Origin: PBB1 sp043738425
Lineage (GTDB): Bacteria; Pseudomonadota; Gammaproteobacteria; Burkholderiales; Burkholderiaceae_C
Assembly: GCA_043738425.1 (NCBI GenBank)
Contig: JAYUGJ010000071.1
Span: forward strand, 72,389 to 136,388
Direction of reading: 5' to 3'
DNA length: 64,000 nucleotides
Shown here: one piece after another, positions 1 through 9,280 of the stretch
Position numbering within the stretch: the first letter of the stretch is position 1
How the letters are laid out: every line of letters starts with the position of its first letter
The notes under the pieces: model-generated
What the model was told of the DNA's origin: nothing
Seen by the model: the letters and a program-made list of their open reading frames with translations, nothing else
Database searches by the model: none
Program-made: the position numbers and the translations under genes

Positions 1-1
1 C

Positions 2-910
2 GACCTGATCGGCATGCAAGCGGGCCAACAGCGCTACGGGTTTTTCACGAATGCCGATGGCGGCATCCTCGACGACCTGATGCTGACCCGCGCGGGCACT
101 GCCGAACAAAGTGAATGGCTGCTGATCGTCAACGCATCCAACCAGGCGGCCGACACCGCCCACCTGATGCAGCACATCGGCCAGCGCTGCACGGTGCAAC
201 CACAACCCGACCTGGCGCTGCTCGCGCTGCAAGGCCCGCTGGCGGTGGTAGCACTCGCGCGCTTGAACCCGGCGGTGGCATCGCTCAGCTTCATGAACGG
301 CGCGGCGCTGGCGCTGAACGGCGCGGCGTGCTTCGTGACCCGCTCGGGCTACACCGGCGAAGACGGCTTCGAAATTTCGGTGCCGGCGGCCGATGCCGAA
401 TCGCTGGCCCGCGCGCTGCTGGCGCAACCCGAAGTGCGGCCGGCCGGCTTGGGCGCACGCGACACGCTGCGCCTGGAAGCCGGCCTGTGCCTGCACGGCA
501 ACGACATCGACACGCACACCACGCCGGTTGAAGCAGGCCTGACGTGGGCGATACAAAAGGTGCGCCGCGCCGGTGGTGCGCGGGCCGGTGGCTATCCGGG
601 CGCGGCCACCATCGACGCGCAGATCGTTGATGGCACCAGCCGCCGCCGCTCGGGCCTGACCGGCCTGGACCGCGCGCCGGTGCGCCCTGGCACCGCCCTG
701 TTCGATGCCGATGGCCAGCCACTCGGCACCGTCACCAGCGGCACGCTGGCACCCACCGCAAACCAACCGATCGCGGTGGCGTACTTGCCCACCGCACATG
801 CGGTGATCAACCAACTAATTTACGCCGAAGTACGCGGCAAGCGACTGCCCATGCGGGTGACCGCGCTGCCGTTTGTTGCGCACCGCTACCTGCGCCAGGC
901 CGCCGTCTGA
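2..910 (+). CDS. gcvT: Aminomethyltransferase GcvT (glycine cleavage T protein), 5' end outside window
   Basis: The T protein takes the aminomethyl group from lipoylated GcvH and forms methylene-tetrahydrofolate and ammonia in the cytosolic glycine cleavage system. The frame is open from base 2, so the N-terminal tens of residues lie outside the window. Visible family features are GGILDDLML, the RSGYTGEDGFEI segment, LGARDTLRLEAGLCLHG and the C-terminal barrel ending in LPFVAHRY. gcvH begins about 70 bp downstream and gcvP follows, giving the usual gcvTHP order. A glycine riboswitch upstream would be typical but cannot be seen here. Identity is secure; only the start is unknown. Confidence 0.96.
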   Translation, partial: DLIGMQAGQQRYGFFTNADGGILDDLMLTRAGTAEQSEWLLIVNASNQAADTAHLMQHIGQRCTVQPQPDLALLALQGPLAVVALARLNPAVASLSFMNGAALALNGAACFVTRSGYTGEDGFEISVPAADAESLARALLAQPEVRPAGLGARDTLRLEAGLCLHGNDIDTHTTPVEAGLTWAIQKVRRAGGARAGGYPGAATIDAQIVDGTSRRRSGLTGLDRAPVRPGTALFDADGQPLGTVTSGTLAPTANQPIAVAYLPTAHAVINQLIYAEVRGKRLPMRVTALPFVAHRYLRQAAV

Positions 911-979
911 GCGCGTGCGCAGCACCCACCGCTTTGATTTTTTCCTGCTGACTTTGCACCCCACTTTTTGGAGAATCCC

Positions 980-1354
980 ATGCCCATCCACTACACCGCC
1001 GACCACGAATGGATCGACAGCACGCAACCCGCAGCCGCCATCGTCGGCATCACCGTGCATGCGCAAGATGCGCTCGGCGACGTGGTGTTTGTCGACCTGC
1101 CTGAAGTCGGTGCCACCTTCGCCAAAGGCGATGTGGCCGGCGTGGTCGAGTCGGTCAAGGCCGCGGCCGATTTGTTCATGCCCGTCAGCGGCGAAGTCAT
1201 CGAAGTCAACGAAACCCTGCGCGCCGACCCGTCACTGGCCAACAGCGACCCGTTGGCCAGCGGTTGGTTTTTCAAACTGAAACTGAGCGATGCAGCGCAG
1301 CTGAGTGAGTTGATGGATGGTGCGGCTTACGAAGCGCTGTTGAAAAACGCATAG
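980..1354 (+). CDS. gcvH: Glycine cleavage system H protein GcvH
   Basis: This 124-residue lipoyl carrier shuttles the methylamine group from GcvP to GcvT. The lipoylation site is the lysine in ESVKAAADLFMPVSG, at about residue 60. The length is normal for the family. The ATG at 980 is chosen because a GGAG Shine-Dalgarno sits at 970-973 and the protein then begins MPIHYTADHEW, as in relatives. An in-frame TTG at 968 would add four residues but overlaps the ribosome site. It sits between gcvT and gcvP on the same strand and is presumably co-transcribed with them. Confidence 0.97.
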   Translation: MPIHYTADHEWIDSTQPAAAIVGITVHAQDALGDVVFVDLPEVGATFAKGDVAGVVESVKAAADLFMPVSGEVIEVNETLRADPSLANSDPLASGWFFKLKLSDAAQLSELMDGAAYEALLKNA

Positions 1355-1413
1355 CGCCGGGCCACATTGGCACACCGAGTGAAAAAAGCACCGAATAGAA
1401 CAGGCAGTAAACC

Positions 1414-4362
1414 ATGTTGATGTCCACCCGCACCACCCTCGCCGAGCTCGAAAACGCGACCGAGTTCGCCGCGCGCCACATCGCGATCACCGACGCCGAC
1501 GAGCAGCACATGCTCAAAGCGATTGCGCCCGGGCTGCCGCATTTCAGCCGCCGTGCGCTGATCGAAGCCATCGTGCCGCGCAGCATCGCGCGCAGCCACG
1601 CGATGGCGCTGCCCGCGCCGCTCACCGAAGCTGCGGCGCTGGCCGAGCTGAAAACCATCGCCGCCAAAAACCGGGTGCTGAAAAGCTGCATCGGCCAGGG
1701 CTACCACGGCACCCACACGCCAGGCGTCATCTTGCGCAACATCTTGGAAAACCCAGCCTGGTACACCGCCTACACGCCGTACCAGGCCGAAATCTCGCAA
1801 GGCCGCATGGAAGCGCTGATCAACTTTCAAACCATGGTGTGTGAGCTGACCGGCATGGCGATTTCCAACGCCTCCATGCTCGACGAGGCCACTGCCGCGG
1901 CCGAAGCGATGACGCTGGCCAAGCGCAGCGTGAAGTCGAAAAGCGACACGGTGGTCGTGGCTGGCGACTGCCACCCGCAAACCATCGAAGTCATACAAAC
2001 CCGCGCCGCGCCGCTGGGGCTGACGGTGGTGGTGGCGCACTCGGCCGAGCAATGGAACGGTCTGCTCGACGGCGGCGACTACTTCGCCGCCATCGCGCAG
2101 TACCCGGCCACCGACGGTTCGGTGCACGACTTCCGCGGCGCGGCTGAACAAATACATGCACACCATGCCGCGTTCATCGTCGCCGCCGATTTGCTCGCAC
2201 TCACGCTGCTGATACCACCCGGTGAATTCGGTGCCGACATCGTGGTCGGCAACACCCAGCGCTTCGGCGTGCCAATGGGCAACGGCGGCCCGCACGCGGC
2301 GTACCTCGGTTGTCGCGATGCGTTCAAACGTTCGCTGCCCGGCCGGCTGGTCGGCATCAGCATCGATGCGCATGGCAACCCGGCGTACCGGCTCGCGCTG
2401 CAAACCCGCGAGCAACACATACGCCGCGAAAAAGCCACCTCCAACATCTGCACCGCGCAGGTGTTGCTGGCCGTCATCGCCAGCATGTACGCGGTCTATC
2501 ACGGGCCGGTGGGCTTGAAGCGCATTGCGCAGCGGGTCGCCACCTACACCGCCATCTTGGCGCATGGGCTGCGCGATATGGGTTGGACGCTGGGCGCCGC
2601 CACCGCATTCGACGCGATCACGGTGTCCACCGGAGAGCACGCCGCGGCAATCGCCGACGAGGCGGTGGCTCACGGCATGAACCTGCGCCGTTTTCCACAG
2701 TGGGGCGACACGATGTTGGGCATCGCACTGGACGAGACCACCAGCCGCGCCGACATCAGCGCGCTGTGGGCGGTCTTCGCGTTGCCAGGTCAAACACTGC
2801 CGTCGGTAGACGACTACGCTGGCACCGCCGAGCCGCTGCTACCAGCCGAGCTGCGTCGCACCAGCCAGTTTTTGACGCATCCGGTGTTCAACAGCCACCA
2901 CAGCGAAACCGAGATGCTGCGATACATTCGCCGCCTGTCGGATAAAGACCTGGCACTCGACCGCACGATGATCCCGCTGGGTTCGTGCACCATGAAGCTC
3001 AACGCCACCAGCGAGATGATTCCGGTGACCTGGCCCGAGTTTGCCAACATCCACCCGTTTGCACCGGCCGACCAGCGTGCGGGCTACCAACTGCTCGATA
3101 CGCAGCTGCGCCAATGGCTGTGCCAAGCCACCGGTTACGCCGGCATCAGCTTGCAACCGAACGCCGGTTCGCAGGGCGAATACGCCGGGCTGTTGGTGAT
3201 TCAAGCCTGGCACGCCTCGCGCGGCGACAAGCAACGCGACATCTGCCTCATCCCCGAATCGGCCCACGGTACCAACCCCGCATCGGCGCAAATGGCCGGG
3301 ATGAAAGTGGTGGTCACACGATGCGACACCGAGGGCAACGTCGACCTGGCCGACCTGCGCGCCAAATGCGAATTGCACAGCGCGCAACTCGCCGCGGTAA
3401 TGATCACCTACCCCTCGACCTACGGCGTGTTCGACCCGCACATCAAGCAACTGTGCGCGCTGGTACACCAGCACGGCGGCCGCGTGTATGTCGACGGCGC
3501 GAACATGAATGCGTTGGTCGGCGTGGCTGCGCCCGGTGAATTCGGCGGCGACGTGAGCCACCTGAACTTGCACAAAACCTTTTGTATTCCGCACGGTGGC
3601 GGCGGCCCCGGCGTCGGCCCGGTGTGCGTGGTTAAAGACCTGGTACCTTTTTTGCCGGTGCACCGCACGGCCGATGGTGCCGACCCGCAATCGGCACACG
3701 CTGTCGGCGCGATTTCTGCCGCACCGCTGGGCAACGCCGCGGTGCTGCCGATCAGCTGGATGTACATGCGCATGATGGGTGCCGAAGGTTTGGTGACGGC
3801 CACCGAAACCGCCATCTTGAGTGCCAACTACATCGCCGCGCGGCTGGCCGATCACTACGACATTCACTTCAGCGGCGGCTTGCCGCACCTGCGCGGCGGT
3901 GGCGTAGCGCATGAGTGCATCCTCGATGTGCGGCCCATCAAAGACGCCTGCGGCATCAGCGCCGAAGACGTCGCCAAACGGCTGATCGACTACGGCTTTC
4001 ATGCGCCCACCTTGAGCTTTCCGGTGCCAGGCACCTTGATGGTCGAGCCGACCGAAAGTGAGCCGCTGCACGAGCTAGACCGTTTCTGCGACGCGATGAT
4101 CGCGATCCGCGTTGAAATCAAAAAGATCGAGTCGGGCGAGTGGCCGCAAGACGCCAACCCACTGAAAAACGCGCCGCACACCGCGCACTCGCTGTTGGCC
4201 GCCAACTGGCCCCACGCCTACACCCGCGAGCAAGCCGCCTACCCCGACGCCCGCCTGCGCCAGCACAAATACTGGGTGCCGGTCGCCCGAGTCGACAACG
4301 TGCACGGCGACCGCAACCTGATGTGCAGCTGCGCGCCGGTGGCCGATTACACGGCGGGTTGA
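1414..4362 (+). CDS. gcvP: Glycine dehydrogenase (decarboxylating) GcvP
   Basis: This pyridoxal-phosphate P protein decarboxylates glycine and passes the aminomethyl group to the lipoyl arm of GcvH. At 982 residues it is the long single-chain form (fused alpha and beta halves) found in proteobacteria. The PLP lysine is in NLHKTFCIPHGGGGPGVGP, near residue 721. The conserved MIPLGSCTMKLNA segment and the C-terminal DRNLMCSC motif are present. Two ATG codons (1414 and 1420) are possible starts, and only a weak AGG precedes them. It is the third gene of gcvTHP, about 60 bp after gcvH. Confidence 0.97.
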   Translation: MLMSTRTTLAELENATEFAARHIAITDADEQHMLKAIAPGLPHFSRRALIEAIVPRSIARSHAMALPAPLTEAAALAELKTIAAKNRVLKSCIGQGYHGTHTPGVILRNILENPAWYTAYTPYQAEISQGRMEALINFQTMVCELTGMAISNASMLDEATAAAEAMTLAKRSVKSKSDTVVVAGDCHPQTIEVIQTRAAPLGLTVVVAHSAEQWNGLLDGGDYFAAIAQYPATDGSVHDFRGAAEQIHAHHAAFIVAADLLALTLLIPPGEFGADIVVGNTQRFGVPMGNGGPHAAYLGCRDAFKRSLPGRLVGISIDAHGNPAYRLALQTREQHIRREKATSNICTAQVLLAVIASMYAVYHGPVGLKRIAQRVATYTAILAHGLRDMGWTLGAATAFDAITVSTGEHAAAIADEAVAHGMNLRRFPQWGDTMLGIALDETTSRADISALWAVFALPGQTLPSVDDYAGTAEPLLPAELRRTSQFLTHPVFNSHHSETEMLRYIRRLSDKDLALDRTMIPLGSCTMKLNATSEMIPVTWPEFANIHPFAPADQRAGYQLLDTQLRQWLCQATGYAGISLQPNAGSQGEYAGLLVIQAWHASRGDKQRDICLIPESAHGTNPASAQMAGMKVVVTRCDTEGNVDLADLRAKCELHSAQLAAVMITYPSTYGVFDPHIKQLCALVHQHGGRVYVDGANMNALVGVAAPGEFGGDVSHLNLHKTFCIPHGGGGPGVGPVCVVKDLVPFLPVHRTADGADPQSAHAVGAISAAPLGNAAVLPISWMYMRMMGAEGLVTATETAILSANYIAARLADHYDIHFSGGLPHLRGGGVAHECILDVRPIKDACGISAEDVAKRLIDYGFHAPTLSFPVPGTLMVEPTESEPLHELDRFCDAMIAIRVEIKKIESGEWPQDANPLKNAPHTAHSLLAANWPHAYTREQAAYPDARLRQHKYWVPVARVDNVHGDRNLMCSCAPVADYTAG

Positions 4363-4558
4363 CGATCCGTCGTCTGCCCCACCACGCGTGCTCGACCGCA
4401 TGCCGCGCCGTGCACGCGACCTTGCCCGAATGACGCATCGGTGGGGCGCCTGCATGACCTGTGCGGCAGGTGCCATTGCGCTTCGGCGCCGGGCGCAGTG
4501 CTTTTACGTCGTGAACCAACGGTCCCGAACGCCTCACCACCGCCGACAATTCACCGCT

Positions 4559-4846
4559 ATGGCCAAGCCGATTCCCCGCCTCCATGCCGACGAAATCCAG
4601 CGTGTCATCGCGACCGCGTGGGACGACCGGCCGCCGTATCCGCAGGTGCTGCGCCAGCATGGCTTGTTGCCCGGGCAGCTGGTGCAGTTGCTCAGACGCG
4701 AGCTGACGCCGAATGCGTACAAGGTGTGGGTGGCGCGCACGAAAGCAGCGCCTGCAGCGCGCGGGCCGGCTCGCACCTCGGTGTTCACACGCACCGCCGC
4801 GCCTCGGGCCGTGGCCGGCGCGCCGCGTCGGATGCCACCGAAGTAG
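4559..4846 (+). CDS. Small DUF2805 / TIGR03643-type protein
   Basis: This is a 95-residue basic protein. The N-terminal two thirds match the pattern I associate with DUF2805: an IQRVIATAWDDRPPY start, a short helix-turn-helix-like stretch (LRQHGLLPGQLVQLLRREL) and a KVWVAR segment. The last 25 residues are an Ala/Arg/Pro tail with no clear counterpart. The ATG at 4559 is chosen because the family motif starts about 11 residues later. No strong ribosome site is visible. Function is unknown. It stands alone, convergent with the ABC transporter genes downstream. Confidence 0.7.
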   Translation: MAKPIPRLHADEIQRVIATAWDDRPPYPQVLRQHGLLPGQLVQLLRRELTPNAYKVWVARTKAAPAARGPARTSVFTRTAAPRAVAGAPRRMPPK

Positions 4847-4866
4847 TCAGGCACCGCGCATCGCCC

Positions 4867-5682
4867 TCAGCGCGCATCACGCCAGCGTTCTAAACACCTG
4901 GCACCGCGCTCAAACGCCAGATCGCACACCACCGCCAACAAAGCCAGCAGCACTGCGCCTTGCATGACATACGCGGTGTTGAAACCGCTCAAGCCGACGA
5001 TGATCGGCGAGCCCAGCGTGCGCGCGCCGACGGTCGATGCAATCGCTGCGGTGCCGATGTTGATGCCGACCGAGGTGCGCACACCGGCCAGCATCACCGG
5101 CGCGGCCAGTGGCAGCTCGATGCGGATGAGGCGTTGCCATGCGTTCATGCCAAGGCCGCGGGCAGCCATCTGCGCGGCCAGTGGCACCGATTCGATACCG
5201 GCGATGGTGCCGCGCACGATCGGCAACAAGCCGTACAGTGCCAACGCGATCAGCGCGGGCGTGTCCCCGAAGCCGACCAGCGGCACTGCAATGGCCAGCA
5301 CCGCCACCGGCGGCACGGTGTGACCGATGGCAACGATGCGCTCGACCAGGGGCCTGAATTCAGTGCCGGCGCTGCGGGTCACGAACACACCGCTGGCAAC
5401 GCCTGCAACAACCGCCAGGCTGCTCGACCACGCCACCAGCTGCAAGTGCGCCAGCAGCAGGTCGATGAAGCGGTCTTGCTCGTACATCGGTCGATCCAAC
5501 GCGGGGAACATCGCAGCAAACAGCGGCTTCAGCAGCGGCATGCCGAACGCTGCACACAGCAGCGCCGACAGCGCCCACGGCAGCGGGTCGCGTAGCCAGG
5601 TCTTTAACGGCGCGGCGCGGCGGCTCGACGCGGCAGCTGCGTGGGCCACATTGGCTGCACCGTCGGTGTCGCCAATGGTCAT
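4867..5682 (-). CDS. yehW: Osmoprotectant-type ABC transporter inner-membrane permease (YehW-like)
   Basis: This 271-residue permease has about six predicted membrane helices and the binding-protein-dependent transport signature of the glycine betaine/choline class (conserved GTAAIASTVGARTLGSPIIVGL region). The ATG at 5682 overlaps the TGA of the upstream ATPase gene as ATGA, indicating translational coupling. It is last of four genes in the order binding protein, long permease, ATPase, short permease, the same order as E. coli yehZYXW. An alternative annotation is OpuBB/OpuBD of a betaine importer; the substrate cannot be settled from sequence. The last codons contain a copy of the GGTGCCAGGTGTTTA repeat. 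Confidence 0.85.
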   Translation of the reverse strand: MTIGDTDGAANVAHAAAASSRRAAPLKTWLRDPLPWALSALLCAAFGMPLLKPLFAAMFPALDRPMYEQDRFIDLLLAHLQLVAWSSSLAVVAGVASGVFVTRSAGTEFRPLVERIVAIGHTVPPVAVLAIAVPLVGFGDTPALIALALYGLLPIVRGTIAGIESVPLAAQMAARGLGMNAWQRLIRIELPLAAPVMLAGVRTSVGINIGTAAIASTVGARTLGSPIIVGLSGFNTAYVMQGAVLLALLAVVCDLAFERGARCLERWRDAR

Positions 5683-6857
5683 GGCGCGGTCGATTCGGTG
5701 CGCAACAAATCGGCGTAATACAGCGTGCCGACCACCTGCGCGTGCGCATCGACCACCGGCAGCTGATCGGCATGGCTGGCCACCAACACCGACATCGCGT
5801 CCCGCAGGTTCATCGTGGGGGGCAAACACGTCGCAGCGTGGTGAGCCGCGGCAGGGGCTTCGACAAGCTCAGCCCGAACGGGGTTGGGCTCAGCCCGATC
5901 GGAGGCGTGCTCAGCCCGATCGGAGGCGGGCTCCGGCCGATCGGGGGCGGGCTTCGGCCGATTGGCGGTGGGCGCCGACCGAACCGGGCTGGGCTCTGGC
6001 CGAACAGAGGTGGGCTCCTGCTGAACGGCCGTGGGTTCGGGCGGGCCGAGGCTGGCTACGGCACGACGCGAATCGGTCTGCGCGGCAGGGCGCATGCGGT
6101 CGGCTACGGTGTGCAGCGCCAGCAGCTTCAAGCCCATCGCGTTGCGGCCCAAGAAGTCGATGACAAAGTCATTCGCCGGCTCGCTCAGCAGTTGTCTGGG
6201 TGTGCCGTCCTGCACGATGCGGCCACGGTCCATCAACACGACGCGCGTGCCCAGCCGCAGCGCCTCGTCGATGTCGTGCGTCACCATGACGATGGTTTTG
6301 TTCGATGCCCGATGGATGCGCGCCATCTCTGCCTGCAGCGCCTGGCGGGTCACCGGATCGAGCGCGCCGAACGGCTCGTCCATCAACAGCACATCGGGGT
6401 CGGCCGCCAGTGCCCGCGCCACGCCGACCCGCTGCTGCTGACCACCCGACAACTGGTGCGGAAAGCGGTGGCGAAACTGCGCCGCGTCCAACCCCAACAG
6501 CGCCAGCAATTCATCGACCCGCTGGCTGGTGCGTGCAGCCGACCAACCCAGCAGCTGCGGCACGGTTGCGATGTTGCGCGCCACCGTCCAGTGCGGGAAC
6601 AAGCCGGTCGATTGAATCGCGTAGCCCATGCGCCGCCGCAAGGCTTCCACCCGCAGCGTTCGGGTGTCGACGCCGTTGAAGAAAATCTGCCCGGCATCGG
6701 GATCGATCAACCGGTTGATCATCTTCAAGGTGGTTGATTTGCCTGAGCCCGACGGGCCGATCAACGCGACGAATTCACCACGTTCGATGACCAGCGACAG
6801 CGCCGCGATGGCCGGCGTGCCGGCAAACGACTTGGTGACCTCGCGCAACTCGATCAT
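5679..6857 (-). CDS. yehX: Osmoprotectant-type ABC transporter ATP-binding protein with CBS region (YehX/ProV-like)
   Basis: This cytoplasmic ATPase (392 residues) energises the importer. Walker A is GPSGSGKST at about residue 34, the signature is LSGGQQQR and Walker B is LLMDEPFG. A C-terminal CBS-type segment (NLRDAMSVLVASHADQLPVV) follows. The protein is longer than the roughly 310 residues usual for YehX because a linker of nine degenerate seven-residue units of the type PEPxxVR lies between the ATPase and the CBS region, encoded by a 21-bp tandem repeat at 5868-6056. Both ends overlap their neighbours by four bases. The frame stays open, so the gene looks functional. Confidence 0.88.
   Translation of the reverse strand: MIELREVTKSFAGTPAIAALSLVIERGEFVALIGPSGSGKSTTLKMINRLIDPDAGQIFFNGVDTRTLRVEALRRRMGYAIQSTGLFPHWTVARNIATVPQLLGWSAARTSQRVDELLALLGLDAAQFRHRFPHQLSGGQQQRVGVARALAADPDVLLMDEPFGALDPVTRQALQAEMARIHRASNKTIVMVTHDIDEALRLGTRVVLMDRGRIVQDGTPRQLLSEPANDFVIDFLGRNAMGLKLLALHTVADRMRPAAQTDSRRAVASLGPPEPTAVQQEPTSVRPEPSPVRSAPTANRPKPAPDRPEPASDRAEHASDRAEPNPVRAELVEAPAAAHHAATCLPPTMNLRDAMSVLVASHADQLPVVDAHAQVVGTLYYADLLRTESTAP
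5868..6056. repeat. 21-bp tandem repeat, nine units, in the yehX-like gene
   Basis: Nine consecutive 21-base units are visible, the best conserved reading CTCAGCCCGATCGGAGGCGG plus one base. Units drift toward the 6056 end. On the minus strand each encodes seven residues (PEPASDR, PEPSPVR and similar). The array abuts a REP-like palindrome (CTTCGACAAGCTCAGCCCGA, from 5859), whose right half is the first repeat unit. Confidence 0.9.
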
Positions 6858-8098
6858 GGTTGATGCGTGTTGAGCACGGCCACCCAGAGCGTGAACGCCG
6901 CATCGATCAGCAACGCCATGACCACCACCGGCAACACGCCCAGCAACACCAAATCAACCGCGCTGCTGAAAAGCCCCTGGAACATCAACGCACCGAAGCC
7001 GCCCGCGCCGATCAGCGCGGCCACCACCGCCAAGCCCACCACCTGCACTGCCGTTACCCGCACGGCCGACAGCAGCACCGGCACCGCCAGTGGCAGTTCG
7101 ACTTGCCTAAACACCTGACCCCGCGTGAGACCCATGCCCACCGCGGCCTGCAGCACCTCGACCGGTACCTGCCGCAGCGCCGACGCAGTGCCCAGCACGA
7201 TCGGCAGCAACGCATACAGCGTGAGCGCCAGCACCGCCGGCAGTTGCCCCACACCGCTGATGCCGCTAGCTGGCACTGCTGCGCCCAGCCACGCCAGCGG
7301 TGCGATCAACAAACCGAACAACGCCACCGACGGCACGGTTTGCGCCACGCTCAACAGCGCCACCAGCGGCCGCGCCACGCGCGCACTGCGCGCCGCCGCC
7401 ATACCCAGCGGCACGCCGAGGCAAAGCGCGGCGGCCAGGGTGATGCCCACCAGGTGCAGGTGCTGCCACCCGGCCGCTTGAAAAACCTCTTGCCGATTCA
7501 CGTACTCCTTCAGCAACGACAGAGCATCGAGCGACCCCGCGCGCCATAACGCCCACATCGGCAGCGCCACCAGCGCCAGCAAACCGATGCTGGCGACGCT
7601 GCGCACGGGCGCGCTCCAGCGCAGCCGCAGCGCCAACCGCTGCAACGCATCCACCGCCGCCAACCATGCGGCCATCACCGTGACCCAAAAGCCGCCGCCC
7701 AACGAGACCCGCGTCATGGGCGATGCGGTGGCCGATTGCCGCGCGGCTTCATCACCGGCCAGCCACACCAAACCCACCAACAGCAGCACTGCCGCAAGCG
7801 CCACCGCGCTGTGGGTGCGCACGCCCGGCGGCATGACGACGCAGGTGCACAGCAGCACCACGGGGCACATCAGCAGCCAGCGCGCGCCGTGCAGCAAGGC
7901 AGGCAGCGCCACGCCGGCGCCTGAGATCAAGCGGTTTGCCGCCACCGAAACGAACGCCATCCCCAGCGCGGCCGCCAACCCGGTGATCACCACCACCAAC
8001 AAGACCCGGTTGCAGCCGATGCCGTCGCTGCGCAACGCCGGCGGTGCCAGGTGTTGCGCCCGCGCGGTTGCGCCGAGGGCCGCCACGGGTGCGTTCAC
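6854..8098 (-). CDS. yehY: Osmoprotectant-type ABC transporter permease, long form (YehY-like)
   Basis: A 414-residue permease. The N-terminal half carries several extra hydrophobic helices and the C-terminal half (from about residue 210) is the standard permease domain, including GISGVGQLPAVLALTLYALL and the GGFGALMFQGL loop. This two-part architecture is what distinguishes YehY from the short partner YehW. The ATG at 8098 overlaps the stop of the binding-protein gene and its own stop overlaps the ATPase start, both as ATGA. A GGGGTCAGGTGTTTA repeat copy (about 7109-7126) is embedded in coding sequence. Residue positions are approximate. Confidence 0.86.
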   Translation of the reverse strand: MNAPVAALGATARAQHLAPPALRSDGIGCNRVLLVVVITGLAAALGMAFVSVAANRLISGAGVALPALLHGARWLLMCPVVLLCTCVVMPPGVRTHSAVALAAVLLLVGLVWLAGDEAARQSATASPMTRVSLGGGFWVTVMAAWLAAVDALQRLALRLRWSAPVRSVASIGLLALVALPMWALWRAGSLDALSLLKEYVNRQEVFQAAGWQHLHLVGITLAAALCLGVPLGMAAARSARVARPLVALLSVAQTVPSVALFGLLIAPLAWLGAAVPASGISGVGQLPAVLALTLYALLPIVLGTASALRQVPVEVLQAAVGMGLTRGQVFRQVELPLAVPVLLSAVRVTAVQVVGLAVVAALIGAGGFGALMFQGLFSSAVDLVLLGVLPVVVMALLIDAAFTLWVAVLNTHQP

Positions 8099-9039
8099 CG
8101 CACGAAACCTTTCGACCGCAGGTACTGCGCGGCTACCGCTTTGGCGTCTTGACCTTCCACCGCGATTTGCGCATTCAGCATTTGCAGGGTGGCGTTGTCG
8201 AGCGAGGCGAAAACGGGTGCCAACAGGGCTTCGATTTTTGGATACCGCGCCAGCACCTCGGCGCGAATAACCGGCGCGGGTGCGTAGACCGGCTGCGCAC
8301 TTTTCGGGTCGGTCAGGCTCGACAAACCCAACGCAGCCAGCGGCCCGTCGGTGCCGTAGGCCATTGCCGCATTGACGCCCGAGGTGCCTTGCGCCGCCGC
8401 CTTGATGGTGATCGCGGTGTCGCCGCCGGCCAGCAGCAGCAACTGGGTCGGCTTCAGCTTGAAACCGTAGGTGGTTTGAAACGCTGGCAACGCGTCGGGT
8501 CGCTCGGCAAATTCAGCCGACGCGGCCAGCTTGACGTCGCCGCCCCGAGCTACCCAGGCGCTGAAATCGTCGAGCGACACCAGCCTGTGTTTCAGTGCCA
8601 GGTCTTTACGCAGCGCGATCACCCAGGTGTTGTTGGCCGGTGCCGGCGGCAGCCACACCAGCTGGTGGCGCTGGTGGTCGAGCGCTTTGACGCGGGCGAA
8701 TCCGGCTTGCGCGTTTTTCCACGCGGGGTGCTTTTCGTCGGCCAGAAAAAACGCGCCGTTGCCGCTGTATTCCGGATAAATATCGACCTCGCCCGCCAGC
8801 AACGCGGTGCGCACGATCTTCGTCACGCCCAGCTGCAACCGGTTCTCGGTGGCGATGCCGCCGGCGTGCAGCATTTGCAAAATCAGCTGGCCGAGCAGCG
8901 AGCCTTCGGTGTCGATCTTCGAGGCCACCCGCACCGGTTTTGGCGGCACGTTGGATGCCTGCGCACGCGCACACGGCGCACATAAAAAAGGCATGCACGC
9001 TGCGATGTGAAGAAGCTGCCGCCTTGGAATTGAGTGCAT
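8095..9039 (-). CDS. yehZ: Osmoprotectant-type ABC transporter substrate-binding protein (YehZ/OsmF-like)
   Basis: A 314-residue periplasmic solute-binding protein of the OpuAC class and first gene of the importer operon. It starts MHSIPRRQLLHIAACMPF and has an export signal ending near CARAQA. The mature part shows family landmarks such as VASKIDTEGSLLGQ, EVDIYPEYSGNG and the C-terminal NAQIAVEGQDAKAVAAQYL. The ATG at 9039 is preferred over upstream in-frame codons because it places the signal peptide at the N-terminus. A 28-bp alternating purine-pyrimidine tract lies 39-66 bp upstream. Substrate is unknown; glycine betaine-like compounds are the usual ligands of the class. Confidence 0.87.
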   Translation of the reverse strand: MHSIPRRQLLHIAACMPFLCAPCARAQASNVPPKPVRVASKIDTEGSLLGQLILQMLHAGGIATENRLQLGVTKIVRTALLAGEVDIYPEYSGNGAFFLADEKHPAWKNAQAGFARVKALDHQRHQLVWLPPAPANNTWVIALRKDLALKHRLVSLDDFSAWVARGGDVKLAASAEFAERPDALPAFQTTYGFKLKPTQLLLLAGGDTAITIKAAAQGTSGVNAAMAYGTDGPLAALGLSSLTDPKSAQPVYAPAPVIRAEVLARYPKIEALLAPVFASLDNATLQMLNAQIAVEGQDAKAVAAQYLRSKGFVR

Positions 9040-9077
9040 AGACCTGCCCGCCAGTTGAATCGTCGAATCGAACGCAA

Positions 9078-9105
9078 GCGCATGCGTACGCGCACGCGCA
9101 CGCGC
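9078..9105. other. Alternating purine-pyrimidine tract (Z-DNA-prone) upstream of the yehZ-like gene
   Basis: All 28 bases alternate purine and pyrimidine without a break, mostly GC/CA steps (GCGCATGCGTACGCGCACGC and on). It lies in the roughly 240-bp gap between the importer operon and the PEP-CTERM gene. The rest of that gap shows no gene and no obvious promoter. Confidence 0.8.
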
Positions 9106-9280
9106 TGCACGGTTTACCGCACGGTACGTGCCGCCTGGAAATGGTGGCGCGCTTGCGGGCACTGAGCACACACAAAGCCATGTGCGATGTTAGGGATGGT
9201 GCGCAAGCCCCCGCGGCCATAGCGTCATGGCCGACCCGGTGACTGGTTTGCCGTGGTTCGATTCCATTCAGAAAGACGCC

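Noticed and set aside
1327..2793. Long minus-strand frame opposite gcvP
   Set aside because: It has the His/Arg/Gly-rich composition of an antisense shadow in high-GC DNA and no recognisable motif. The same holds for the long frames opposite nuoG, hscA and the MoxR/VWA genes.
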